Below, piece by piece: positions 57,513-64,000 of a stretch of DNA of 64,000 bases. The stretch lies in NCBI GenBank assembly GCA_009909065.1, contig JAAANZ010000022.1, positions 29,487-93,486 of the forward strand, written 5' to 3'. Each line of letters starts with the position of its first letter. The stretch's first letter is position 1. Made by a program: the position numbers and the translations under genes. This stretch comes from Alphaproteobacteria bacterium. Its GTDB lineage: Bacteria; Pseudomonadota; Alphaproteobacteria; Caulobacterales; Hyphomonadaceae. The notes under the pieces were generated by a model that made no database searches, was not told the DNA's origin, and saw only the letters and a program-made list of their open reading frames with translations.

Positions 57513-57941
57513 ATGTCTGACGCAAGGGCAATCGCGAAGGAAGCCGGCGATACGGGGCGCGCCAGCCTTCCCATGGCGATCGAGCGCAACCGGCGCACCA
57601 CCCGCCGGCGCTTCCTGCCGAAACTGTTGAAGGTGGCCGGGCGCATCCCCTTCGCCGACGACCTGGCGGCGGCCTATTATGCCGCGCTGGATCCGGCGAC
57701 GCCGAAAAAGGTGAGGGGCGTGCTGCTGGCCGCACTCGCCTATTTCGTGATCCCGACCGACATGCTGCCGGACTTCATTGCCGGCTTCGGCTTCAGTGAT
57801 GACGCCACGGTCCTGGCCACCGCGCTCGGCATTGTCGGCGGGCACATAGATGAACGCCACCGCCGCGCGGCCCGGCGCCTGCTCGGCAAGCGCGAACCGG
57901 CGGTGAAGCCGCGCGGGGATCAGGAAGCCGGCGCGGCCTGA
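57513..57941 (+). CDS. DUF1232 (YkvA) family membrane protein
   Basis: 142 residues. The DUF1232 core is LLAALAYFVIPTDMLPDFIAG then FGFSDDATVLATAL. The PTDMLPD motif defines the family. A basic N-terminus (RNRRTTRRRFLPKLLK) precedes it. Function unknown. ATG 57513 preferred over GTG 57501. Confidence 0.88.
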   Translation: MSDARAIAKEAGDTGRASLPMAIERNRRTTRRRFLPKLLKVAGRIPFADDLAAAYYAALDPATPKKVRGVLLAALAYFVIPTDMLPDFIAGFGFSDDATVLATALGIVGGHIDERHRRAARRLLGKREPAVKPRGDQEAGAA

Positions 57942-58032
57942 ACGGCTGGCGGCGGGAAACTCAGGCGCGCCCGTTTACCTCCCGGCGCGGCTCGCCTATG
58001 TTACGAGGACGTAGTTGGTTTTGGAGGCCCCG

Positions 58033-58275
58033 ATGGGCTCAGTTGGTCCGTTACAGCTTGTCCTGCTTGTCGTCGTGGCGCTTCTCGTGTTCGGCGGGCG
58101 CGGGCGCATCTCGTCCATCATGGGCGACATGGCCAAGGGTATCCGCAGTTTCCGCCAGGGCCTCAATGAGGATGACGAGGATGACACCGGCAAGACCCGC
58201 TCTGTCGGCAAGGGCGATGATGATGACATGGTGAATGTCACGCCGAAAAAGGACGAGGCAAAATCCTCTTCATGA
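58033..58275 (+). CDS. tatA: Sec-independent protein translocase TatA
   Basis: 80 residues. One N-terminal transmembrane helix (PLQLVLLVVVALLVFGGRG), the FGGRGRISSIMGDMAKGIRSF hinge/amphipathic region, and an acidic tail (DEDDTGK...). TatA pores form the translocation path for folded proteins. ATG 58033 follows GGAGG. First gene of tatABC. Confidence 0.93.
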   Translation: MGSVGPLQLVLLVVVALLVFGGRGRISSIMGDMAKGIRSFRQGLNEDDEDDTGKTRSVGKGDDDDMVNVTPKKDEAKSSS

Positions 58276-58298
58276 AGGCGGGGCAGGAGGGTGTTTGA

Positions 58299-58694
58299 AT
58301 GCTGCCCCAGTTCGGACTGTCGGAATTCCTGCTGCTCGCCGCGGCCGCGCTGATCATTGTCGGGCCGAAGGACCTGCCGCTGATGATGCGCCGGCTCGGC
58401 CAGTTCGTCTCGCGCGGCAAGGCGATGGCGCGTGAGTTCCAGTCCGCCTTCGATGATATCGCCCGTCAGGCCGAACTGGACGAATTGCGCAAGGAGATCG
58501 AGGATCTCAAGCGCGACAATGCCGTCACCCAGGCCGCCGACGAGCTTCGCGCCGTCGAGGGGGAGATGAACGAGGCGGTGATGCGCGGGGCCGGTGACGC
58601 GCCCGCTGTGCCGCGCGAAAGCGGTGACGGCGATGACGTGACAGACGCGGCCTTGCCTGAAAGCGGCGAAGCGCCGAAAAGCTCCGGCCCATGA
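58299..58694 (+). CDS. tatB: Sec-independent protein translocase TatB
   Basis: 131 residues. Helix FLLLAAAALIIVGPKDLPLMM with the TatB-typical VGPKDLP motif after the transmembrane part, then a long amphipathic helix (RRLGQFVSRGKAMAREFQSAF) and a coiled-coil-like charged tail. Part of the TatBC receptor. Its stop overlaps the tatC start by 4 bases. Confidence 0.94.
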   Translation: MLPQFGLSEFLLLAAAALIIVGPKDLPLMMRRLGQFVSRGKAMAREFQSAFDDIARQAELDELRKEIEDLKRDNAVTQAADELRAVEGEMNEAVMRGAGDAPAVPRESGDGDDVTDAALPESGEAPKSSGP

Positions 58695-59518
58695 GCCAGG
58701 ACACGCCCGAAGACGAGCGCCCGGACATCGAGCCGGATGATGAGCTTGAGGCGAGCCGCGCGCCGCTGATCACGCATCTCACCGAGCTGCGCATGCGCCT
58801 GATCTGGGCTCTGGTCGCGCTCGCCGTGGCGGCGCTGGCCTGTTTCGGCTTTGCCGAGCAGATCTACAATTTCCTCCTGCGCCCGTTTGCGCGGGTCGCC
58901 GAGACGGCGCGAGAGGGCGCCCAGCTCGAGCTCATCTATACCGGGCCGCTGGAATTTTTCTTCGCCAAGCTGAAACTCTCGCTGTTTGCCGGTCTCTTCC
59001 TCGCGTTTCCGGTGATCGCTTACCAGCTCTATGCCTTCGTCGCGCCGGGGCTCTACAGGAATGAGAAGGGCGCTTTCCTTCCCTTCCTGGTCGCCGCGCC
59101 GGTCCTTTTCACGGCCGGGGCGGCCTTCGTGTATTATGTCATGATGCCCATGGTGGCGCGGTTTGCCCTGTCGCAGGAGCAGATCGAGTCCACGGTCGCG
59201 GCGATCACGCTGTTGCCGCGCGTGTCGGAATACCTTTCGCTTGTCATGGCGCTGATGCTGGCTTTCGGGATCAGTTTCCAGCTGCCCGTGGTGCTCAGCC
59301 TGCTCGGCCGGGTCGGGCTGGTGACGGCCGACACGCTGAAGAAGGGGCGCAAATACGCGCTGGTCAGCATCCTCGCCTTCGCCGCCTTCTTCACTCCCCC
59401 GGACATCATTTCCCAGGTGCTTCTGACCGTGCCGGTCATGCTGCTCTATGAGGCAAGCATCTGGTGCGTTTACCTGATGCAGCGCAAGCTGGAAGAGGAA
59501 GAAGCCGCCGCGGAGTGA
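58691..59518 (+). CDS. tatC: Sec-independent protein translocase TatC
   Basis: 275 residues, six transmembrane segments. HLTELRMRLIWALVALA is the conserved cytoplasmic N-terminus. FFAKLKLSLFAGLFLAFPVIAYQLYAFVAPGLYRNEK is the first periplasmic-loop/TM block, and LMLAFGISFQLPVVLSLLGRVGL is the conserved TM5 area. Binds twin-arginine signals. Final gene of tatABC; serS usually follows in relatives but is not here. Confidence 0.96.
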   Translation: MSQDTPEDERPDIEPDDELEASRAPLITHLTELRMRLIWALVALAVAALACFGFAEQIYNFLLRPFARVAETAREGAQLELIYTGPLEFFFAKLKLSLFAGLFLAFPVIAYQLYAFVAPGLYRNEKGAFLPFLVAAPVLFTAGAAFVYYVMMPMVARFALSQEQIESTVAAITLLPRVSEYLSLVMALMLAFGISFQLPVVLSLLGRVGLVTADTLKKGRKYALVSILAFAAFFTPPDIISQVLLTVPVMLLYEASIWCVYLMQRKLEEEEAAAE

Positions 59519-59645
59519 GCCGGCGGGCGTGCCAGGGCCGGCTGGATGCGACGTATTGCCCGGCACGACGGTCCGTGACACACCCGAGACGGAGGCGAGT
59601 TTCATTCGCCTCGGTGCTGACTCAATTCAAGATCAGGAGGCGGAC

Positions 59646-60095
59646 ATGTTCCTTCCCGACCAGTATGTGTGGATCGAGCCCGTGATCATCGCGGCGATCA
59701 TCGTTTTTGTGGTGGATCTTCTGGGCAACTCGCTGGCTTATGGCGGACGCCTCGTGAATGCGCTGGCCACGGCCGTTGTCTTCTTCATCATCTTTGCCGC
59801 GCTGGCCTATTTCGGCCTTGGCAAGATGGAAGTGTCGACCGAGGCGGCCGAATTGCCCTCGCGATTCCTGCCGGGCGATTTCTTGTGGCTTGAGCCTGTG
59901 ATCATTGCGACCGGGCTGGTCTTTGTGGTCGGCCTTGTCGGCAATATCGTGGCTTTTGAAAACCGCTTGATGAATGCGCTGGTGACCGCGCTGATTTTCC
60001 TGGTAGTTTTCGGCGTGGTGACCTATTTCGGCTACGGCTCGATCGAGGTGGAACTGCCACAGGTCCCGAACGGCGAGGCCCCGGCGAGCGAGTAG
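59646..60095 (+). CDS. Internally duplicated membrane protein of unknown function
   Basis: 149 residues made of two repeats of about 62 residues. Repeat 1 (FLPDQYVWIEPVIIAAII ... YFGLGKMEV, about residues 2-64) and repeat 2 (FLPGDFLWLEPVIIATGL ... YFGYGSIEV, about 73-135) match over most positions. Each has two hydrophobic helices and an E-P-V-I-I segment. GGAGG precedes the ATG at 59646. No similarity to a known family is recognised. Follows tatC at 127 bases, with a GAGGCGA/TCGCCTC hairpin (59592-59612) between. Confidence 0.75.
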   Translation: MFLPDQYVWIEPVIIAAIIVFVVDLLGNSLAYGGRLVNALATAVVFFIIFAALAYFGLGKMEVSTEAAELPSRFLPGDFLWLEPVIIATGLVFVVGLVGNIVAFENRLMNALVTALIFLVVFGVVTYFGYGSIEVELPQVPNGEAPASE

Positions 60096-60238
60096 CAAAA
60101 GCCTGGGCGGGGCAGGTGAGGCGCGCGGCCTTCCCGCATGCCTGTCCCGCCGCCGTGATCCTGCGCGACCGATCCCGGCCTCGCGGCAGGCCGGCCCGAT
60201 GCCGCGAATGGCAGGAATCGCGATAGACTGGTGATCTG

Positions 60239-60961
60239 ATGCTGACGGCCATCCTGTTCACCTTCACGCTCGCCGCCGATAGCGGGCCGCTTGATGCCGC
60301 GCTCCGGGCCAGCGAGGCGCCGAAGACCCTGCGCGCGGCCTTCACCGCCGAGGTGCGGCGCGGCGAGGCCCTTCGGGTGGTTCGCTTCGACCCGCGCGAT
60401 GCGCCGGGCGAGCGATGGCAGGTCGCGATCGCGCGCGGCGAGGACAGTGAACTCGACGATATCGTCGCTCACTGGGGCGCCGAGCCGGCCCCGGACGGGC
60501 GCCTGTTTCCCGACGATCTTCGCGCCAGCCTTTCGGAAACCGTCGAGGCCGACGATTTCGGCGCGGCCTGGCGCGTGCGTTTTCGTCACCAGCCCTCGCT
60601 CAATGACGGCGAGCTCGATGTCTGGGCAAGCCAGACGCTGGCGGCCACGGCCTGGCTCGATCCCATTGCCGGGCGATTCATCCGGATCGACCATATCCTG
60701 CCCCGGCCGGTGCGCGGACCGGAAGGCGGGCGGCTCATGCGATGGGAGCAGACCCATTTCCTGGAGACCGAACCGAGCTACGGGCTGAGCTTCGTCTCCG
60801 GTTTCGTGATCGATTTCGAGGCGCGCGGCGGGTTTCGCACGATCAGGCGGCGCTACAGCATGAAGATCAGATCGGCGGAATTCTTCTTTGCCAGCGCGGC
60901 CGATGAACGCCGGTTCCTCAATGACCGGGAACTGGCTGGCACGCCGGCCGGTTTGCGCTAG
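60239..60961 (+). CDS. Exported hypothetical protein
   Basis: 240 residues. A short hydrophobic start (MLTAILFTFTLAADSG) may be a signal sequence. The body has regular alternation (TLRAAFTAEVRRGEALRVVRF, GRLFPDDLRASLSETVEADDF, QTLAATAWLDPIAGRFIRID, RTIRRRYSMKIRSAEFF) suggestive of a LolA-like or lipocalin-like beta sheet, but I cannot confirm a family. Lies 10 bases upstream of the DUF1489 gene. Confidence 0.6.
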   Translation: MLTAILFTFTLAADSGPLDAALRASEAPKTLRAAFTAEVRRGEALRVVRFDPRDAPGERWQVAIARGEDSELDDIVAHWGAEPAPDGRLFPDDLRASLSETVEADDFGAAWRVRFRHQPSLNDGELDVWASQTLAATAWLDPIAGRFIRIDHILPRPVRGPEGGRLMRWEQTHFLETEPSYGLSFVSGFVIDFEARGGFRTIRRRYSMKIRSAEFFFASAADERRFLNDRELAGTPAGLR

Positions 60962-60971
60962 TGTCACAGGC

Positions 60972-61385
60972 ATGGCGATTCACATGGTCAAACTCTGCGT
61001 CGGGGCCGATGAGGTGGCCGATCTCGCCGCCTGGCAGGCGAGTCTGATGCGCGAGCGGGCCCAGCCCTTCCATCATACCCGGATGATGCCGAAACGGGCC
61101 GAAGAGTTGATGGATGGCGGCTCCATCTACTGGGTGATCCGCCGGGCAATCCGGGTGCGCCAGCGCATTCTCGAGGTGCGCGAGATCGAGGACAGGGGCG
61201 GGCGGCGCGCCTGCGAACTGGTCTTCGATCCGGAACTGATCGAGACCGAGGCCCAGCCGAAGAAGCCGTTCCAGGGCTGGCGCTATCTCAGGCCCGTCGA
61301 TGCCCCTGCGGATCTCGCCGGGAGCGGACGCCGGGATATACCGGCCGATCTCGGCATGGCCCTGCGCGAGGCTCTGGTCTGGTAG
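60972..61385 (+). CDS. DUF1489 family protein
   Basis: 137 residues. Begins MAIHMVKLCVGADEVADLAAW, then RMMPKRAEELMDGGSIYWVIRRAIRVRQRILEV, the family signature (R-x-x-P-K-R-A-E-E-L-x-D-G-G-S-x-Y-W-V-I). Restricted largely to alphaproteobacteria; function unknown. ATG 60972 exposes this N-terminus. Converges on panC. Confidence 0.9.
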   Translation: MAIHMVKLCVGADEVADLAAWQASLMRERAQPFHHTRMMPKRAEELMDGGSIYWVIRRAIRVRQRILEVREIEDRGGRRACELVFDPELIETEAQPKKPFQGWRYLRPVDAPADLAGSGRRDIPADLGMALREALVW

Positions 61386-61392
61386 CCGCGCT

Positions 61393-62262
61393 TCAGTCCG
61401 CCGGTCCCATATTGTCGATCAGCCGTGTCGTGCCGACATGGCCGGCCCCAAGCAGCCGGAGGGCCTCAGGCTCGCCAAGCGGGCCATCCGGCAGGTCCTC
61501 CAGCGTGGCCGGATCGACCGCCGACACATAGTCCACGCTGTCCCAGCCGGCCGCGCGCAGATAGGCGCGGGCCTCGGCCAGGCATTCCCCGACAGGCGCG
61601 CCAGCGGCGATGCGCATGCGCGTGCGGTGAAGCGCGGCGAACAGGGCCCCGGCGCGCCGGCGCTCGGCCTCGCCGAGATAGGCATTGCGCGAGGAATGGG
61701 CGAGCCCGTCCGGCGCGCGCACGGTCGGCGCGCCAATGATCTCGATCGGGAAACCGAGATCGGTCGCCATGCGCCGGATGATCTGGAGCTGCTGGAAATC
61801 CTTTTCGCCGAACACGGCCAGGTCCGGGCGCACCTGCGCGAACAGGCGCGCGACGACCGTGGCCACGCCATAGAAGAAATGCGGGCGGTGGCGGCCATCG
61901 AGCCGGTCCGACAGCGTATCCACCCGGACCTGCGTCAGCGAGCCGGGGGGGTACATGTCTTCCTCGCGTGGCAGATAGACAAGGTCGCAACCGGCTTCGG
62001 CCAGCTTGGCCAGATCCGAATCGGTCTCGCGTGGATAGGCGTCGAAATCCTCTCCGGGCGCGAACTGGGCGGGATTGACATAGATGCTCACAATCGTGCG
62101 GTCGGTGCGCGCCCGAGCTTCTCCCACCAGGGAGAGATGACCATCGTGTAATGCGCCCATTGTCGGGACCAGGCCAATCGTCTGCCGGCTGTTGCGGAAA
62201 TTGCGAATCGCATCGAAAATTTCGGCCCGCGACCGCGCAACCGGGAGGGGATTTTCTGGCAT
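61393..62262 (-). CDS. panC: Pantothenate synthetase
   Basis: Condenses pantoate with beta-alanine using ATP. 289 residues. GLVPTMGALHDGHLSLVGEA (HIGH-like ATP motif), VSIYVNPAQFAPGEDFDAYPR, and the pantoate-binding KDFQQLQIIRRMATDLGF and SSRNAYLGEAERRR. Normal length, all motifs intact. Divergent from the short hypothetical gene at 62328. Confidence 0.96.
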   Translation of the reverse strand: MPENPLPVARSRAEIFDAIRNFRNSRQTIGLVPTMGALHDGHLSLVGEARARTDRTIVSIYVNPAQFAPGEDFDAYPRETDSDLAKLAEAGCDLVYLPREEDMYPPGSLTQVRVDTLSDRLDGRHRPHFFYGVATVVARLFAQVRPDLAVFGEKDFQQLQIIRRMATDLGFPIEIIGAPTVRAPDGLAHSSRNAYLGEAERRRAGALFAALHRTRMRIAAGAPVGECLAEARAYLRAAGWDSVDYVSAVDPATLEDLPDGPLGEPEALRLLGAGHVGTTRLIDNMGPAD

Positions 62263-62327
62263 TGGAATTTTCTGTCGGATCGCCTAGTGTAAATGTGCTG
62301 TTAACCTGAAACGGGGAGGTTTCAAAC

Positions 62328-62807
62328 ATGTCTTATCGCATTCTTCACGCTCTCCAGCGCCTCACCGTTTCGGCCGCGCTCCGCTTCCTGCCGGCGCGCC
62401 GGGTTCGCCCGGAAACTCCCATGCCCCGTCGCCGCGATTTCGACGCAAGGCAGCCGGTGCAGGCGGCCGATGACTGGCTGTTCGGGGAGGTGGTTTCGCC
62501 CCTCGCGATGGAAGTCGACGCGCTTTCGCGCGAGCTCGGTCGCACGTCTCGTGCGCTCGAGGGGCTGCGTGAGATGCTGAGCGATATTTCCACGCGGGCC
62601 CCGATCGAATTGTCGGCTGGCGACGGCGCGAGCGCGAACACGCTGTGGAGCGAAGACCTGCTGTTCGATGGCGAGCCGATGGCTGTCGTCCCCTCCCTCA
62701 GCGAACCGCTCGCCGGCGAGGCGATGTTCCTGTTCGAGGATGAAGAGCGGCGCACCGGCTGGAGCGCACTTGAGGGTTTGAGGGCCGAGCCGCCGCGCGC
62801 GGCATGA
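62328..62807 (+). CDS. Hypothetical protein upstream of mipZ
   Basis: 159 residues. A basic N-terminus is followed by a mostly helical, charged middle (PLAMEVDALSRELGRTSRALEGLREMLSDIS, coiled-coil-like) and an acidic C-terminus. No domain recognised. Preceded by GGGGAGG, a strong RBS, at 62313. Ends 50 bases before mipZ, so probably in the same unit. Confidence 0.7.
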   Translation: MSYRILHALQRLTVSAALRFLPARRVRPETPMPRRRDFDARQPVQAADDWLFGEVVSPLAMEVDALSRELGRTSRALEGLREMLSDISTRAPIELSAGDGASANTLWSEDLLFDGEPMAVVPSLSEPLAGEAMFLFEDEERRTGWSALEGLRAEPPRAA

Positions 62808-62857
62808 TTATCAGTCACGTAAACACGCGCTCTCCCGGCGCATAAGAGGGGACGTCC

Positions 62858-63742
62858 TTGCCTGCCGAAGGTTTCAGTGCAATCGAGGAGACAGAGAGCC
62901 CGGCCGCGGAGCGTTCGCGGCCGGCCCGTGTCATCGTCATCGGAAACGAGAAGGGTGGCGCGGGAAAATCCACCGTGGCCATGCATCTGACCGTGGCGCT
63001 CATGCGCATGGGGCGCCGGGTCGGCGTCGTCGATCTCGATGTCCGCCAGCGCACACTGACGCGCTACCTGGAAAATCGCCTGAGATGGATCCAGTCATCC
63101 GGCTCCCGGCTGCCGATGCCCGAAATCATTCGCGTGGATGCGAGCGAAGCGCGCGATCTCGATGCCGCGGAAGCCGAAGAATCCGAGCAGCTTGAAAACA
63201 CTCTGGGCCGCCTTCGCCAGAGCTGCGACTTCGTCATCATCGATGCGCCCGGCGGCGACACTTTCCTGTCGCGCCTTGCCCATGTGCATGCCGACACGCT
63301 GATCACGCCGCTGAATGACAGTTTCGTCGATTTCGACCTGCTCGGCGATGTCAATCCACAGACGCTGGAAGTCATCCGGCCGAGTTTCTATTCGGAGATG
63401 ATCTGGAACTGCCGCAAGAAGAAGGCGCAGGAAAGCCGGCGCCCGATCGACTGGGTGGTGATGCGCAACCGGATGTCGCCTCTCGAAGCGCGCAACAAGC
63501 AGAAAGTCGGCGAAGCGCTGAACAATCTGGCCCGAAGGATCGGTTTCCGCATGGCGCCGGGCCTGTCGGAACGGGTGATCTATCGCGAGCTGTTCCCGGC
63601 CGGGCTGACCCTGCTCGACCTCACGGAAAAAGGCTCGAACATTTCCTTCACGATGAGCCATGTCGCCGCGCGCCAGGAACTCCGCGACCTCGTGATCGTG
63701 CTGCAACTGCCGGAATTCGAGGGCGTCGAGATCGGATTCTAG
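62858..63742 (+). CDS. mipZ: Division-site positioning ATPase MipZ
   Basis: 294 residues, ParA/MinD-type P-loop ATPase. Deviant Walker A KGGAGKST at residues 32-39, DLDVRQRTLTRYLENR (switch I), VIIDAPGGDTFLSRLAH (Walker B region) and PIDWVVMRNRMSPLEARNK. MipZ binds ParB at the pole and inhibits FtsZ so the ring forms at midcell. The 24 N-terminal residues before the Walker region are extra. It starts with a TTG at 62858, preceded by AGAGGGGA; an ATG is not available nearby. Confidence 0.93.
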   Translation: MPAEGFSAIEETESPAAERSRPARVIVIGNEKGGAGKSTVAMHLTVALMRMGRRVGVVDLDVRQRTLTRYLENRLRWIQSSGSRLPMPEIIRVDASEARDLDAAEAEESEQLENTLGRLRQSCDFVIIDAPGGDTFLSRLAHVHADTLITPLNDSFVDFDLLGDVNPQTLEVIRPSFYSEMIWNCRKKKAQESRRPIDWVVMRNRMSPLEARNKQKVGEALNNLARRIGFRMAPGLSERVIYRELFPAGLTLLDLTEKGSNISFTMSHVAARQELRDLVIVLQLPEFEGVEIGF

Positions 63743-63921
63743 ATCCCGGCACAGTCACGATGACCGGTCTTGGCCCTTTTTGGCCGTTCGCGATGGAAAT
63801 CGTGGACGTCTTGAAATGTCAAAGATGGTCTTTCGACTACACAGCGTCTTGTTCCAGGGGGCTTTCGCAGGCATGCGCCGCCAGCTTTCATTCCAAGCTA
63901 GTGTTCTGAGTCAGACGTTTC
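63743..63921. other. Intergenic stretch after mipZ
   Basis: 179 bases with no supported gene. One 65-codon plus-strand frame (63780-63977) looks like chance. No clear terminator is visible. Confidence 0.5.
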
Positions 63922-64000
63922 TTACCTGTTTCCGCGGATTTCATCGAGCGTTTTCAGCGCGCGGCGTTCGCGGGTGAGGATGTCATCGGCGGTCTTGGTC
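63922..64000 (-). CDS. C-terminal end of a protein reaching beyond the window
   Basis: Minus strand, stop TAA at 63922-63924. The last 25 codons read ...TADDILTRERRALKTLDEIRGNR, a charged helical tail. Only this end is inside the window, so neither start nor family can be determined. Converges on mipZ. Confidence 0.45.
   Translation of the reverse strand, partial: TKTADDILTRERRALKTLDEIRGNR

Noticed and set aside
63780..63977. 65-codon plus-strand frame after mipZ
   Set aside because: No ribosome site or conserved motif, and overlaps the minus-strand C-terminus that reads as protein.

Overview
The window is a 64 kb, GC-rich, gene-dense chromosomal segment of an alphaproteobacterium, most likely from the Caulobacterales/Maricaulales (Hyphomonadaceae or Maricaulaceae-like) side. 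The evidence is a MipZ-type division-site ATPase, an HdaA-ppk-ppx cluster, a MlaD/NDUFA12/DUF2155 cluster, a FYDLN-acid (TIGR02300) protein next to aroA-cmk-rpsA, a carA / yqeY-dnaG-rpoD block, a DUF1489 protein and a PhaR/PhaB pair. I see no plasmid, phage or insertion-sequence gene. It is ordinary core chromosome with one small repeat-rich accessory island.

Layout. 1-1399: two secreted proteins of unknown function (the first runs off the left edge). 1533-4744: fabI facing two adjacent acyl-CoA dehydrogenases. 4891-4966: tRNA-Ala(GGC). 5016-10691: TIGR02300 protein, then aroA - macrodomain - cmk - rpsA - ihfB. 10784-12411: purMN. 12522-17947: DUF2066 - hdaA - ppk - ppx, mostly with overlapping ends. 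17971-21638: two tandem secreted pentapeptide-repeat paralogues and an orphan protein carrying the C-terminal TSCPD and zinc region of class II ribonucleotide reductase. 21824-23350: NDUFA12-like, MlaD-like and DUF2155 proteins. 23458-28281: dgt, then SPOR - nagZ - scpA - scpB in overlapping reading frames. 28310-31810: erpA, an EF-hand protein, HPr, EIIA-Man and an AbgT transporter. 31911-37724: carA divergent from yqeY - dnaG - rpoD.

37725-40995 is the accessory island: short GAGGGCAG repeats, hairpin (REP-like) repeats, a parDE-type toxin-antitoxin pair, and a TIR - transmembrane - WD40 protein whose WD40 units are nearly identical except at a few clustered positions. It ends with two copies of a larger hairpin-rich intergenic repeat. 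This is the part most likely to hold an undescribed defence or recognition system.

40996-64000: a glutamine amidotransferase, a DUF885 peptidase-like protein, sdhC-sdhD-sdhA, a membrane protein lying between sdhA and sdhB, sdhB, another membrane protein, phaR/phaB, a PP2C-like phosphatase with yebC, two small overlapping membrane-protein genes, argG, a secreted vWA protein, a long imperfect inverted repeat, hemN, an SDR dehydrogenase, a DUF1232 protein, tatABC, an internally duplicated membrane protein, a secreted unknown, a DUF1489 protein, panC, a short unknown protein, mipZ, and the C-terminal end of one more gene.

The gene set covers fatty-acid synthesis and oxidation, shikimate, purine, pyrimidine, arginine, pantothenate and haem synthesis, the TCA cycle and respiratory chain, replication control (Hda, DnaG, sigma-70), chromosome condensation (ScpAB) and division placement (MipZ). 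No sequence searches were run. Names rest on reading motifs and remembered family architecture.
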